From contig NZ_JAHRDV010000002.1 of the NCBI RefSeq assembly GCF_019083805.1, positions 62,001 through 126,000 of the forward strand: 64,000 nucleotides of DNA, read 5' to 3'. The stretch is from Acetobacter estunensis (GTDB taxonomy: Bacteria > Pseudomonadota > Alphaproteobacteria > Acetobacterales > Acetobacteraceae). Positions 38,741-48,198 of this stretch are shown in pieces; the stretch's first letter is position 1, and the number at the start of each line of letters is the position of its first letter. The notes under the pieces are model-generated. The model did no database searches, had not been told where the DNA came from, and saw nothing but the letters and a program-made list of their open reading frames with translations. The translations under genes were made by a program, and so were the position numbers.

Positions 38741-39226
38741 ATGGCACTGTTCAACATGGCGCAACTGATGGAAGAGCTGTCACCCGGTCAGCGTCTTCTC
38801 GGGATTGATCCCGGCTCCCGTATAATCGGGTTGGCGCTTTCGGATGTGATGCGCATGGTTGCATCGCCTTGTGGTGTGGTGAAGCGCGGCAAACTCTCTG
38901 TCGTGGCGGACGAAATCCAGAAAATCATAAGCCGCGAAGACGTGGGGGGCATGGTTGTGGGGCTGCCGCTTTCGCTGGATGGCAGCTTTGGCCCTGCAGC
39001 GCAGGCGGCGCGGGATTGGGCGTTGGCCCTCTCTGGGCGTCTGGAGATTCGAGCGGCTGTGTGGGATGAGCGCTTCTCGTCTTCCGTGGTGAACCGCCTC
39101 CTTGTGGGGGAGGCGGATCTTTCACGAAAGAGGCGGCAGGAGGTCGTGGATAAACTGGCGGCCGCTTACATGCTGCAAGGTGTTCTGGATCATCACGCCC
39201 TGCGTATTGCTCCAGAACAAGAGTGA
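38741..39226 (+). CDS. ruvX: Putative pre-16S rRNA nuclease / Holliday junction resolvase-like protein (YqgF/RuvX)
   Basis: YqgF trims the 5' end of 16S rRNA precursors and has an RNase H-like fold. The 161-residue protein has LLGIDPGSRIIGLALSD at the first acidic residue, VVGLPLSLDGSFGP and DERFSSSVVNRLL with the second acidic region. Length is normal. It is divergent from gatC. Confidence 0.93.
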   Translation: MALFNMAQLMEELSPGQRLLGIDPGSRIIGLALSDVMRMVASPCGVVKRGKLSVVADEIQKIISREDVGGMVVGLPLSLDGSFGPAAQAARDWALALSGRLEIRAAVWDERFSSSVVNRLLVGEADLSRKRRQEVVDKLAAAYMLQGVLDHHALRIAPEQE

Positions 39227-39233
39227 AAGAGTT

Positions 39234-40268
39234 TCAGGCCGCCATGGAGGTGCATTTTTCCTTGAGGAAATCCAACTGCCAATGGAGCTCGCGGGCGGTG
39301 AGAGCATAAGACCCATCAGCAGCCGGCTGAATGGCGCGCTGAGGTGGAATGAGTGCAATGTGCATCGCAAGAGCGGCCGCTATTGGAGCGGGCAGATCGG
39401 ATTTCCAGCACAGCGCTGTAATGGCCCGGGCATTTCGACCGGAAAAAGCATCCTGCACGACCGAAATGTCTATGCCTGTTTTCTCGGAGAGGGCTGCGGC
39501 AATCGCAGCTAGGTCATGGTCGTGGAGGGCGCGCGCGATGACGGTTTCGACGTTGGAAGATATTCCTCCTGTCGAAGGGAGAGGCGGAAGGGTTGGCGCG
39601 CGCGTAACCTCCGAGGTGGCGGCCATTTCAAAGGAAAGTTCTTTTTCGATTTTCTGGCGCACGGGCGCGACAAGATGGGCGCAACGTTCACGGATCAGCG
39701 CCTTGACCGTGACGATGCAGGCATGTTCCAGCGCGGTCGGGGGAGGCGGAAGGCGTTCCATCTTGTCCAGAGCCGGTTCCACATGGGCGATCGACTGACT
39801 GGCGGGGGCGTCGAGAGAGAAAGCTGCTACAGGCTGGCGAACGCTGCTCGGACGGTCCTGCATGTCGGCTTCGAGGCGTGTCAGTTCGAGCGACAGGGTG
39901 TTTTCGTCAAGCTCTGCCATCAGACGGTCTGTGGCCTCGGACGATTCGGACAGCGGACCGATGATGGCTATGGCCTGCGCATCCCCTGTAATCTGCGCCA
40001 GTATGCGGCGACCTGTCTGCCAGTTTTCATTCATCAGTTCGGTCAGTGTTTTGCACATGACGGCAATCAGCGCCTCACGTCGGGCCGGCTCCATGTCCAT
40101 ACGCAGGCCGTTCAGACGCTGTTTCAGCCTGTCTAGTAGGGAAGCGTCCGGTGCGACCGGTATCTCGGCTCGGGATTTGCCGCGCAGCGTTCCGGCTGCG
40201 GGTGTGGAACCCGACAGTGCACGGGTTGGCAAAATCTGAAAGAACTTCGGATTGAGAGAAGCGGTCAT
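39234..40268 (-). CDS. DUF2336-like protein of unknown function
   Basis: The 344-residue protein is mostly helical. Its C-terminal half (ARALHDHDLAAIAAALSEKT, then VVQDAFSGRNARAITALCWK) resembles DUF2336, an uncharacterised alphaproteobacterial family. The N-terminal part has conserved-looking helical stretches (ARREALIAVMCKTLTELMNE). It overlaps the upstream GGDEF gene by ATGA, so the two are expressed together; a signalling role is inferred only from that pairing. Confidence 0.7.
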   Translation of the reverse strand: MTASLNPKFFQILPTRALSGSTPAAGTLRGKSRAEIPVAPDASLLDRLKQRLNGLRMDMEPARREALIAVMCKTLTELMNENWQTGRRILAQITGDAQAIAIIGPLSESSEATDRLMAELDENTLSLELTRLEADMQDRPSSVRQPVAAFSLDAPASQSIAHVEPALDKMERLPPPPTALEHACIVTVKALIRERCAHLVAPVRQKIEKELSFEMAATSEVTRAPTLPPLPSTGGISSNVETVIARALHDHDLAAIAAALSEKTGIDISVVQDAFSGRNARAITALCWKSDLPAPIAAALAMHIALIPPQRAIQPAADGSYALTARELHWQLDFLKEKCTSMAA

Positions 40269-41683
40269 GGGGAGGACTCCTCCAGTGAAGTGTGCCAGCG
40301 GGCGCCTCCAGCCAGCTTGACGCTCCGCATTGCAAAGGTGGCGCGATCAATCAGGGATTCGACGCTTTCACCGGTTTCCCAGTCGCGGGCGGCCAGACCG
40401 ACGGAAAAGGTCAGAGTGACGGGTTCGGTTAGAAAGATGGCGGCGCCATGCTGGCAAAAAGCCTCAGCCCGCTCAGCAGCGACGAAATGATCCGCGCCAT
40501 CCAGCCACAAGCCGAAGATGTCCCCGCCAAGTCTGCCTGCAAGATCGGTGGGGCGAATGGCATCGCGCAGATAAGTCGCAACCTGCTGAAGGGCGCTGTC
40601 CCCGGCCTCAAACCCGAAGCGGGCATTTATTTCCGAAAAGCGATCAAGACCTATGACGAGCAGGGTGCCGGACAAGCGCTCCCGGTCCAGTCTGGGGAAG
40701 CGCCGGGCGATTTCTCCCTGAAAGCCATTGCGATTGAGGATGCCTGTAAGGGGGTCGAACCGGGCATTGCGCGCCAGTGCCTGATTGAGAGCACTCATTT
40801 CCAGCGCGGAGGCAACGGTGGCGAGCGCGGCGTCAGCCAGATTCGCATCGTCTTGTGACCAGACGCCCAGACTGTTGCGCCACAGTGCCATGGTCACGGG
40901 CGCATTGTATCGCACGCGGCTGCGACAGATAATGACATCATGTCCGTCGATCTGACGGATTTCCGGGTTGAATGAACTTTCCCCGTCAATTTCGCGCAGA
41001 ATGTGCTCCATTGCCGCATCGAAGGCCGGCATGGATGACGGAATGCGATGGACGATGTCCTCTTCCTCAGCAGGTTCCGTGCCTTCTTCCATTGCGTTGG
41101 CAGGCGCGAGAAGAAGCCCACCTGCGGCTCCGAGCATGGTCGCCAGTTCTTCAAAAGCCGGGGGAATGCCGAGGCGGGAGAGCGCGCGTGAACGCATCGT
41201 CGCGGTGATGCGTCGAACGATTTCGCTGTGAAGACGCGCGACCGCCAGATCGGCGTTCGCGTTCACCTCGTCCGACACGTCGATGCCAAGTCCTCGTACG
41301 CCGCTATGTTGCCCCGTTGGGGAAAGGAGCGGAGTGGCATAGATGAGCATGCAACTGAAACTTCCGTCGCCCTGCTTGATCCAGCAGCGTCGCCCTCGCA
41401 TGACAGCGTGCGTCTGGAACGGGTTGGGGGCGGCAGTTGACGCGACAAATGGCAGAAGGCGGCTGCTGGGTTCGCCAAGCAGATCCTGATCGGCCCAGCC
41501 CATGGCAGGCGCGGCCTCAAAGAAGGTGAACCGGCTTTCCTCATCCGTTTCGAAAATAAAATCAGCCACCAGTTGAGTCAGGCTTTTCCAGCGTCGGCGA
41601 CTGGCCAGAAGCGCATTCATCAGTTCGGTGTCCTGATCGGACGGTGACGAATCCGGGACAGGGGAGGAAGGCTGCGTGTTCAT
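40265..41683 (-). CDS. PAS-GAF-GGDEF protein with degenerate GGDIF signature
   Basis: The 472-residue protein has a PAS-like sensor domain (~34-138), a GAF-like region (~145-300) and a GGDEF domain (~305-460). The GGDEF part keeps RFDPLTGILNRNGF and IGLDRFSEINARFGFEAGD. The catalytic signature reads GGDIF (386-390) instead of GGDEF or GGEEF, losing the acidic residue needed for metal and catalysis. It may be inactive as a diguanylate cyclase and instead bind GTP or c-di-GMP as a sensor. No EAL domain is present. It is co-transcribed with the DUF2336-like gene. Confidence 0.85.
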   Translation of the reverse strand: MNTQPSSPVPDSSPSDQDTELMNALLASRRRWKSLTQLVADFIFETDEESRFTFFEAAPAMGWADQDLLGEPSSRLLPFVASTAAPNPFQTHAVMRGRRCWIKQGDGSFSCMLIYATPLLSPTGQHSGVRGLGIDVSDEVNANADLAVARLHSEIVRRITATMRSRALSRLGIPPAFEELATMLGAAGGLLLAPANAMEEGTEPAEEEDIVHRIPSSMPAFDAAMEHILREIDGESSFNPEIRQIDGHDVIICRSRVRYNAPVTMALWRNSLGVWSQDDANLADAALATVASALEMSALNQALARNARFDPLTGILNRNGFQGEIARRFPRLDRERLSGTLLVIGLDRFSEINARFGFEAGDSALQQVATYLRDAIRPTDLAGRLGGDIFGLWLDGADHFVAAERAEAFCQHGAAIFLTEPVTLTFSVGLAARDWETGESVESLIDRATFAMRSVKLAGGARWHTSLEESSP

Positions 41684-41824
41684 GGGAGCATATTTCAGGT
41701 GCGAATGGTTTCCTTCGCGTTAAGGTCTTCGCGTTGACATGCGGGGGCATGAACAGCATGGTCCCGCGCAGGAAAGAGGCCTTCGAGAACAGAAGGCGGC
41801 GACCAGCAGGGGATGTGGAAGACG

Positions 41825-42676
41825 ATGAGCGAAGAGAAACTCAGATCCCGGATCGAAGCGTTGTGGGAAGCGCGCGCAGACGTTTCGCCCGCCACGGGTG
41901 GCGAGGATCGTGCCGCCATCGAGAGCGCGCTCGATGCGTTGGATTCTGGTCGCCTGCGTGTTGCGGAGCCCAAGAAAGAAGGCGGCTGGACCGTGCATGA
42001 ATGGCTCAAGAAGGCCGTTCTTCTGTCTTTCCGTCTGTTCGACAACAGCGTCATGGAGGCAGGCGCGGCGGGGGCTCCGGCCTTCGACAAGGTGCCGCTG
42101 AAGTTCGCAGGATGGGATGCGGCACGCTTTGCCAGTGCCGGGTTCCGCGCCGTGCCGGGAGCAGTCGTGCGCCGTTCGGCTTTCATTGCGCCGGGCGCTG
42201 TTCTGATGCCCAGCTTTGTGAATGTCGGTGCCCGCGTTGATTCCGGCACCATGGTGGACACTTGGGCCACGGTGGGAAGCTGTGCCCAGATTGGTAAAAA
42301 TTGCCACATCAGTGGAGGTGCGGGCATTGGTGGCGTGCTGGAGCCGTTGCAGGCAGCTCCCGTCATCATTGAGGACAACTGCTTTATCGGTGCACGCTCG
42401 GAAGTAGCGGAAGGCGTGATCGTCGAGACCGGTGCCGTGCTGTCCATGGGTGTCTTCCTTGGCGCATCCACCAAGATCGTGGATCGCACGACAGGCGAGA
42501 TCCATATGGGACGTGTCCCGGCCTACTCCGTGGTCGTGCCCGGCAATCTGCCGCCGAAGACGCCGCTCAATGACAAGGGGCTCCCCAATCCGAGCCTTGC
42601 CTGCGCGGTGATCGTCAAGCGTGTGGATGAGCGCACACGCTCGAAGACATCCATCAACGATCTGCTTCGGGACTGA
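41825..42676 (+). CDS. dapD: Tetrahydrodipicolinate N-succinyltransferase
   Basis: DapD transfers succinyl from succinyl-CoA to tetrahydrodipicolinate in lysine and diaminopimelate synthesis. The left-handed beta-helix hexapeptide region is visible from ~115 ([20 protein letters not shown], then [20 protein letters not shown]). The 283-residue length is normal for the family. ATG 41825 is preceded by GGAAGA; an ATG at 41813 is an alternative. dapE follows within 10 bases. Confidence 0.96.
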   Translation: MSEEKLRSRIEALWEARADVSPATGGEDRAAIESALDALDSGRLRVAEPKKEGGWTVHEWLKKAVLLSFRLFDNSVMEAGAAGAPAFDKVPLKFAGWDAARFASAGFRAVPGAVVRRSAFIAPGAVLMPSFVNVGARVDSGTMVDTWATVGSCAQIGKNCHISGGAGIGGVLEPLQAAPVIIEDNCFIGARSEVAEGVIVETGAVLSMGVFLGASTKIVDRTTGEIHMGRVPAYSVVVPGNLPPKTPLNDKGLPNPSLACAVIVKRVDERTRSKTSINDLLRD

Positions 42677-42683
42677 TTTTACA

Positions 42684-43829
42684 GTGACGACCCAGCCTCT
42701 CGACGTCACGACACTGACGGCGGATCTGATCCGTCATCCCTCCGTCAGTCCGGACCCCGGTGAGTCGCAGATTGCGCTGGGGGCGACGCTGGAGGCGATG
42801 GGCTTTGTCGTCACGCATCTTCCCTTCGGGGAAGGTGCTGAACGCACGCCGAATCTATTTGCCCGTCTGGGCACGGGAAAGCCGCATCTGTGCTTCGCCG
42901 GGCATACCGATGTCGTTCCGCCGGGTGGCAGTGACTGGGCGCATGGCCCATTTGCAGGCACTGTTGAAAATGGACGGCTGTATGGACGTGGGGCCTGCGA
43001 CATGAAGGGCGGCATTGCGGCTTTCGTGGCGGCGGTTTCGGCTTTTCTTGCGAGAACACCCACGCCACGCGGTTCCATAAGCCTGCTCATCACGGGAGAT
43101 GAAGAAGGGCCAGCCCGGTTCGGCACGCGGAAGGTGCTGGAATGGATGAAGCAGCACGACCTGATTCCCGATTTCTGCGTTGTGGGAGAGCCGACCAATC
43201 CCGTAGCGATAGGAGAGGTGATCAAAATCGGTCGCCGTGGCAGTCTCAATGCCCATATCGTCGTGAACGGACGGCAGGGTCATGTTGCCTATCCGCATCG
43301 GGCCGACAATCCTGTGCATCGGCTGCTCCACGTCCTTGCGGAGTTGACGGCCGCCCCACTGGACAACGGTTCAGAATGGTTCGAGCCTTCCAGCCTCCAG
43401 GTGACGAGCGTGGACGTGGGTAACACGGCGACCAATGTCATTCCGGCGATGGCTGAGGCGCGGCTTAATATTCGCTTCAATGATCTTCATACGGGAGCGG
43501 CACTTCGCGGCTGGATCGAGACGATCTGCATGCGGCATGCTCCGGGTGCGACTGTGAATGTCAGCATCAGCGGAGAATCCTTTCTTACGAAGCCGGGCCC
43601 GGATGTGAGTGCCTTGAGCGCTGCGGTTAAAGCTGTGACGGGCCGTGAGCCGAAACTCGACACGGGAGGCGGCACGTCGGACGCACGGTTCATCGCGCAG
43701 TATTGCCCTGTGGCGGAATTCGGCCTTGTCGGGGCTTCGATGCACCAGATCGATGAGCACGTCGCGGTGTCCGATCTGGCGTGCCTTACGGCAATCTATG
43801 AAAATCTTCTGGAAAGGACGGTGGCGTGA
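42684..43829 (+). CDS. dapE: Succinyl-diaminopimelate desuccinylase
   Basis: DapE is a di-zinc M20 peptidase that removes succinate from N-succinyl-LL-diaminopimelate, giving LL-DAP for cell wall and lysine. Motifs include CFAGHTDVVPPG (zinc His-x-Asp), YGRGACDMKGGIAAF, ITGDEEGPA and GGGTSDARFI. The GTG start 42684 follows dapD by 7 bases; upstream in-frame sequence overlaps dapD and is not needed. The next gene starts at a GTGA overlap. Confidence 0.96.
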   Translation: MTTQPLDVTTLTADLIRHPSVSPDPGESQIALGATLEAMGFVVTHLPFGEGAERTPNLFARLGTGKPHLCFAGHTDVVPPGGSDWAHGPFAGTVENGRLYGRGACDMKGGIAAFVAAVSAFLARTPTPRGSISLLITGDEEGPARFGTRKVLEWMKQHDLIPDFCVVGEPTNPVAIGEVIKIGRRGSLNAHIVVNGRQGHVAYPHRADNPVHRLLHVLAELTAAPLDNGSEWFEPSSLQVTSVDVGNTATNVIPAMAEARLNIRFNDLHTGAALRGWIETICMRHAPGATVNVSISGESFLTKPGPDVSALSAAVKAVTGREPKLDTGGGTSDARFIAQYCPVAEFGLVGASMHQIDEHVAVSDLACLTAIYENLLERTVA

Positions 43830-44461
43830 GCGGCTCATCCCGTGGCGGCGAGAGGCCGGGTCCGAAATCCATCGTGGAGGGCATGGCCCTTCTGGCTTGC
43901 GGTCGTGCGGAGGGGATCGAGCGTTTCGGAGGAAGTGTGGACAGCCTCCTGTCAGCGCTCGCGCCGGGTCTGGCCATGTGTCTGGTGGGTTTTCTGACGG
44001 TTCCGCTCCAAAAGCAGCCTTTCATCGGGCTGGTGCGTGTCGAACTCTCTTTTTGTACCCTGTTGGCGCTTCCTGTCATTTCCCACGCACTGGCCCGTCG
44101 GTGGGGACGTGAGAAACTTTGGCTGCGTTACGCGACGGCCGCCGTGTGGTGCGAGTGGGTTACGGTTCTGGTGTCCATAGTGGCGCTGTTGCTTGGTGCC
44201 CTGATGTTCTCGCCTCTGGCAAGCAGCCCGGGGTTTGGAACGGCCGTGGTGCTGGCGAGCGATCTTTATGGGCTGTGGCTCGGCGTATTTGTGGCCCGCA
44301 AAGGGCTGGCATTGGGCTGGGGGCGTGCCATCGTGCTGTATGGCGCGACGTTCGTTTTTGCGCTCGTCTGTTATGGCCTCGCGTCTTTTTTGCCACCTCA
44401 TTACAATTTTGTGCAGGATCTTCTCCAACCCGGTGTGCTGGGTGGATCTTCTTCAGAATGA
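43826..44461 (+). CDS. Hypothetical four- to five-helix membrane protein
   Basis: The 211-residue protein has several hydrophobic segments (about 45-60, 75-88, 112-130, 145-160 and 170-192) and no recognised domain. It is translationally coupled to dapE through GTGA, so it is part of the dapD-dapE operon. A role near cell-wall precursor metabolism is possible only by context. Confidence 0.65.
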   Translation: MSGSSRGGERPGPKSIVEGMALLACGRAEGIERFGGSVDSLLSALAPGLAMCLVGFLTVPLQKQPFIGLVRVELSFCTLLALPVISHALARRWGREKLWLRYATAAVWCEWVTVLVSIVALLLGALMFSPLASSPGFGTAVVLASDLYGLWLGVFVARKGLALGWGRAIVLYGATFVFALVCYGLASFLPPHYNFVQDLLQPGVLGGSSSE

Positions 44462-45565
44462 AGTCAGCAGTTTCACGGTGCGGCGTAGGATTGTTCGTTC
44501 ATTGAACAGATGTTCGGCGCGAATGCGTCCGGCATGACCCATACGGTGACGTAAATCCGCATTTTGCACGAGGCGTTCAAGGGCGCGGGCGAGGGGCGAT
44601 ATGGCGCCGGGAGGTACGAGCAGTCCCGTTTTTTCCGCCACCACCTGCTCTCTGGGGCCGCGTATATCGGTTGCGACGACGGGAAGGCTCGTAAGCATGG
44701 CCTCAATGATGGACATGGGCAGTCCTTCGAAGTGGCTTGGTAGTGTGAATATATCGGCGGCTGCGAGAATGGCGGAGACATCTGTGCAATAGCCCAGAAA
44801 ACGAAGCCGGTTTCCCAATTGCTCACGGCCACGCTCGAACAGTGGATCAAGCATGGCTCCATGATCGCTGCTCAGACGATCGCCTACGATCCATAGTTCC
44901 GCGTCTGGCACGTGCTCCATGGCCGCCAGTAGTTCCGGATATCCTTTGTGACGCACCAGTCGTGAGACGGCGACGATTACCACCCGTCCATCCGGTACAT
45001 CCATGGCGGTTCTGATCCGTCTCCGTGCCGCGTTGTCCGGCCTGAACTGCTCGGGATCGCGTCCATTGCCGATGGCTTGCGCGCGCGGATTGATGTGCAG
45101 GCGTCGCGCGTCAGCGGCTTCTTCCTGCGAGACGGTCAGATAGATGTCGGTGATATGTCCGGCCAACCATTCCAACACCAGCGCAAGTGTGCGCCGCGCC
45201 CATGAACCCGGCTGATTGAAGAGAAAGCCGTGGCAGGTGTAGGCAATTCTCGGCACGCCGCAGAGCTTGGCCGCAAATCGTGCGAGAAGGCCGCTGATGG
45301 GCATGTGCGCGTGAACGATGTCGGGCCGTTCGCGTCGGATAAGCCGGACCAAAGAGATGAAAGCACGGAACTGCGCGAGCGGGGAGAAGGACCGGGCCAT
45401 TGGCGCGATCTCAACGCGGAAACCTTCCGCTCGCACATCGGCAAGAAGCGGGCCATCCGCACAGACGCCGACAACCTCGTGTCCGCTGGTCCGCAGTTCT
45501 CTCATGAGAGGAAGCAGAAATTGCCTAAGCGAAAAATCGACGTTGGTGATTTCCAGTATTTTCAT
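44453..45565 (-). CDS. Glycosyltransferase family 4 protein
   Basis: The 370-residue GT-B enzyme has the GT4 nucleotide-sugar site: FEGLPMSIIEAML provides the EX7E motif. GNGRDPEQFRPD and DIVHAHMPISGLLARF are also typical, and the C-terminal part ends in the usual helices. Donor and acceptor sugars are unknown. It is the last gene of a minus-strand cluster with a heparinase-type protein and rpe, suggesting polysaccharide assembly. Confidence 0.88.
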   Translation of the reverse strand: MKILEITNVDFSLRQFLLPLMRELRTSGHEVVGVCADGPLLADVRAEGFRVEIAPMARSFSPLAQFRAFISLVRLIRRERPDIVHAHMPISGLLARFAAKLCGVPRIAYTCHGFLFNQPGSWARRTLALVLEWLAGHITDIYLTVSQEEAADARRLHINPRAQAIGNGRDPEQFRPDNAARRRIRTAMDVPDGRVVIVAVSRLVRHKGYPELLAAMEHVPDAELWIVGDRLSSDHGAMLDPLFERGREQLGNRLRFLGYCTDVSAILAAADIFTLPSHFEGLPMSIIEAMLTSLPVVATDIRGPREQVVAEKTGLLVPPGAISPLARALERLVQNADLRHRMGHAGRIRAEHLFNERTILRRTVKLLTSF

Positions 45566-45590
45566 ACGTGAAACACCGTCTCACCTGCGA

Positions 45591-47420
45591 TCATTCGTCG
45601 AGACGTGTGAAGGCCCAGCGGATGGCAGATGCCAGTCGAGGAGGGGGTGGTGGTTCTGGTGCCTGAGCTTCCGCTTCGACGGAAAGAGGTTCCTCGACGT
45701 GCGTTTCTTCGTCTGATGGAAGTGCGGAGGCGGTTGGTTCTTCAGAAACGGGAGAGACGTTCTCGGCAGAGGATAGGTCTATTTCTTCTTCTTGAACCGA
45801 TACTTCCTCAACGCTTATCTGTTCGGCAGTTGCATCTTCCGCAGACAACGGCGCCTCGTAAGCCGGTTGCTCAGGTTCGATTTCGGCGGGACGCACGACG
45901 ATCTGCTGGGTCGCGACAGGGGTGGGGCCGCCGAAATACATGCTTTCCTCAATGGAGGAATAACCGTCACTGCGAAAACGCCAGACTTCATCATGCGTAT
46001 GCAGAAGAATATCGGTTTCTTCCAGTTCTACGCGGATCAGCGGATGCAGATGAAAGCGCAGGACAAACTCGGGAGTATCTCCCTTGCAGTCGAGCCGGTC
46101 TTCGCCACGAAGATCGGCCCCTTCACGGGCAAGGAACAGCCGACGATGATAGGTTTCGCCCCCCGCTGGCCGGTAGCAGTCGCTTTCCAATTCAATCAGA
46201 TGGTCCGTGTCCGACATCGTGTGACGGTAATTGACCTTTGGACAGGTCTCGATCTGGCCATCATTGCGCCACGTCATTGGAGGAAACGCGGGGATGGACA
46301 GCACGGAGTGAGCGGGTGCATCGCGCAGGGCTTCGTGCCAGCCTTTTTTAGGACTGCTGCCGCAATTCACCACGATCTGTGAACGTCCCGATGACAGTTC
46401 CATTGACAGGAAACCGGCGTGGGCCAGATCGGGATAGTCTGCTGCGGACGACCCGCCGTCCACCAGCAGCACGGTGTTGCCGGATGCGGCACGTCCGAAG
46501 CGACCGTCCTTCATGCTGCGCGCCAGAACGTGGCCCCGCGGCATGGCGCGTGCGATTACGAGATCGATCAGTGCAGGGCTGTGAAAGCATGTGCCATTGA
46601 ACAGGGCGAGACGACCGTCACCATGACGGAAGGCGCGCAGGACGGGCGCCATGCGATCAAGCGCAGACGCCAGCGATGTGGGCATGGGGATGCGCGTGCT
46701 CTGGAGCATCAGCCGCATTTCGGCCAGTTCCCGCAGGACGCGAAGCTGCGCACCCGGACTACGGGAGGCATGGCAGCCATCGGGGAGGATCTGCCGCTCC
46801 AGTTCCGGATCGATCAGCTTCATGTAGCGGGATAGGAAACCCGTCTGTCCCGGTATGGCGATGGCGGCGGCAAGAAGCCCTTTGAGGGCCTGCAACACGG
46901 TCCAGTCGTGCCGGTCGGTCGGCAGAAGCGCCATGATCGTCCGGGCTTCGAGCACGACACGATGCATCAGGGCGCGCCGATAAGGCTCATCCGCTGAGGC
47001 GGCGAAGAAGTCGTAATGCGACAGCCATGACGCGATACGCGCGCCTGTAATCGCGGGGTTCTGGAGAGGCGTATCGGCTATGGGTTGCTGAATCCAAGAA
47101 GCAACGAGGATACGGGCACGCGTGCGAGCAGAATCCGATCCAAGCTCGCGCAGATCGCGCAGCCATTCGAATCCCTGCAGCCAGTCACGAAAATTTTCTG
47201 GCCAGTCCGGTTCGCTCCAATGACCGGCGTGGAGACGTCGGACCTCTCCGTCATGGGAGGCGGTCCCCTGAACCAGTCGTTCTCCCTTTGCCGCATCGCC
47301 GGGCCAAAGATCGCGCACGGTCTGTTCCGGAACGACCGGAATGGAGCGCATGCCTCCCAGCGGACCAAGAAGTGCCAGGGAAAACCGTAAGTCGCGAAGC
47401 CAGCGTCGTCCTCCTGTCAT
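45591..47420 (-). CDS. Heparinase II/III family protein
   Basis: The 609-residue protein belongs to the heparinase II/III-like group common in alphaproteobacteria. An alpha-helical N-terminal toroid part (for example RIASWLSHYDFFAASADEPY) is followed by a beta-sandwich part with HAGFLSMELSSGRSQIVVNC, NYRHTMSDTDHLIELESDCY and ADLRGEDRLDCKGDTPEFVL. The last ~110 residues are Glu/Val/Pro-rich low complexity. Such proteins are thought to act on surface glycans, but the substrate is unknown. It lies between GT4 and rpe genes. Confidence 0.85.
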   Translation of the reverse strand: MTGGRRWLRDLRFSLALLGPLGGMRSIPVVPEQTVRDLWPGDAAKGERLVQGTASHDGEVRRLHAGHWSEPDWPENFRDWLQGFEWLRDLRELGSDSARTRARILVASWIQQPIADTPLQNPAITGARIASWLSHYDFFAASADEPYRRALMHRVVLEARTIMALLPTDRHDWTVLQALKGLLAAAIAIPGQTGFLSRYMKLIDPELERQILPDGCHASRSPGAQLRVLRELAEMRLMLQSTRIPMPTSLASALDRMAPVLRAFRHGDGRLALFNGTCFHSPALIDLVIARAMPRGHVLARSMKDGRFGRAASGNTVLLVDGGSSAADYPDLAHAGFLSMELSSGRSQIVVNCGSSPKKGWHEALRDAPAHSVLSIPAFPPMTWRNDGQIETCPKVNYRHTMSDTDHLIELESDCYRPAGGETYHRRLFLAREGADLRGEDRLDCKGDTPEFVLRFHLHPLIRVELEETDILLHTHDEVWRFRSDGYSSIEESMYFGGPTPVATQQIVVRPAEIEPEQPAYEAPLSAEDATAEQISVEEVSVQEEEIDLSSAENVSPVSEEPTASALPSDEETHVEEPLSVEAEAQAPEPPPPPRLASAIRWAFTRLDE

Positions 47421-47460
47421 TCGCGTCGGTCCTTGCCATTACTGTCCGAGTCTTCAGGCA

Positions 47461-48135
47461 TCAGGACGCGGCTCCGGCTGTGCGGAGCGCCCGAATGGCT
47501 GCCGCACGATCGGCCTTGCCATAGATAGCGCTGCCCGCGATCAGCACATCCGCGCCAGATGCAACCGCCTGCGGCGCGGTTTCGGCATCGATGCCGCCAT
47601 CGACCGCCAATTTTATGGGGTAGCCGGAATCGTCGATCATCTGGCGGAGGGTGCGAATCTTGTGTGTCTGGCTGCTCAGGAACTTCTGGCCGCCAAAGCC
47701 CGGATTGACTGACATGACGAGGATCAGATCCGCCATGTCCAGGACCTGTGAGAGCATCTCAGGGGGCGTTGCCGGACAGAGCGAAACTCCGGCTTTTACA
47801 CCCAGCGCGCGGATGGCCTGGAGCGAGCGATGGAGGTGCGGTCCGGCTTCGGCATGGACCGTGATGTGATCTGCGCCAGCTTTGGCAAAGGCTTCCAGAT
47901 AGGGATCTACGGGTTCGATCATCAGATGGACGTCGAACGGCAGTTTCGTGTGCGGCCTCAGTGCGGCGATAACAGCGGGGCCAAAGGAAATGTTGGGCAC
48001 GAAATGGCCGTCCATCACGTCCAGATGCAGCCAGTCGGCTCCGGCTTGCTCGATCGCTGCGACTTCCTCACCCAGTCGGGCAAAGTCTGCGGAAAGAAGG
48101 CTGGGCGCGATCAGCAACGGCATGGTCTGGGTCAT
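47461..48135 (-). CDS. rpe: Ribulose-phosphate 3-epimerase
   Basis: Rpe interconverts ribulose-5-phosphate and xylulose-5-phosphate in the pentose phosphate pathway, central in acetic acid bacteria. The TIM-barrel motifs are present: [65 protein letters not shown] and [17 protein letters not shown] 48135 gives 224 residues, the family norm; the frame extends to 48192 without good ribosome site. Confidence 0.96.
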   Translation of the reverse strand: MTQTMPLLIAPSLLSADFARLGEEVAAIEQAGADWLHLDVMDGHFVPNISFGPAVIAALRPHTKLPFDVHLMIEPVDPYLEAFAKAGADHITVHAEAGPHLHRSLQAIRALGVKAGVSLCPATPPEMLSQVLDMADLILVMSVNPGFGGQKFLSSQTHKIRTLRQMIDDSGYPIKLAVDGGIDAETAPQAVASGADVLIAGSAIYGKADRAAAIRALRTAGAAS

Positions 48136-48198
48136 GCTTTCGTTATCGGTAATCGTGGCGTTTCGCGCAACCGTACAGACGGCAACTTTCACGCCACA

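Noticed and set aside
41720-42709. Minus-strand frame opposite dapD
   Set aside because: Antisense shadow; dapD hexapeptide repeats are certain.
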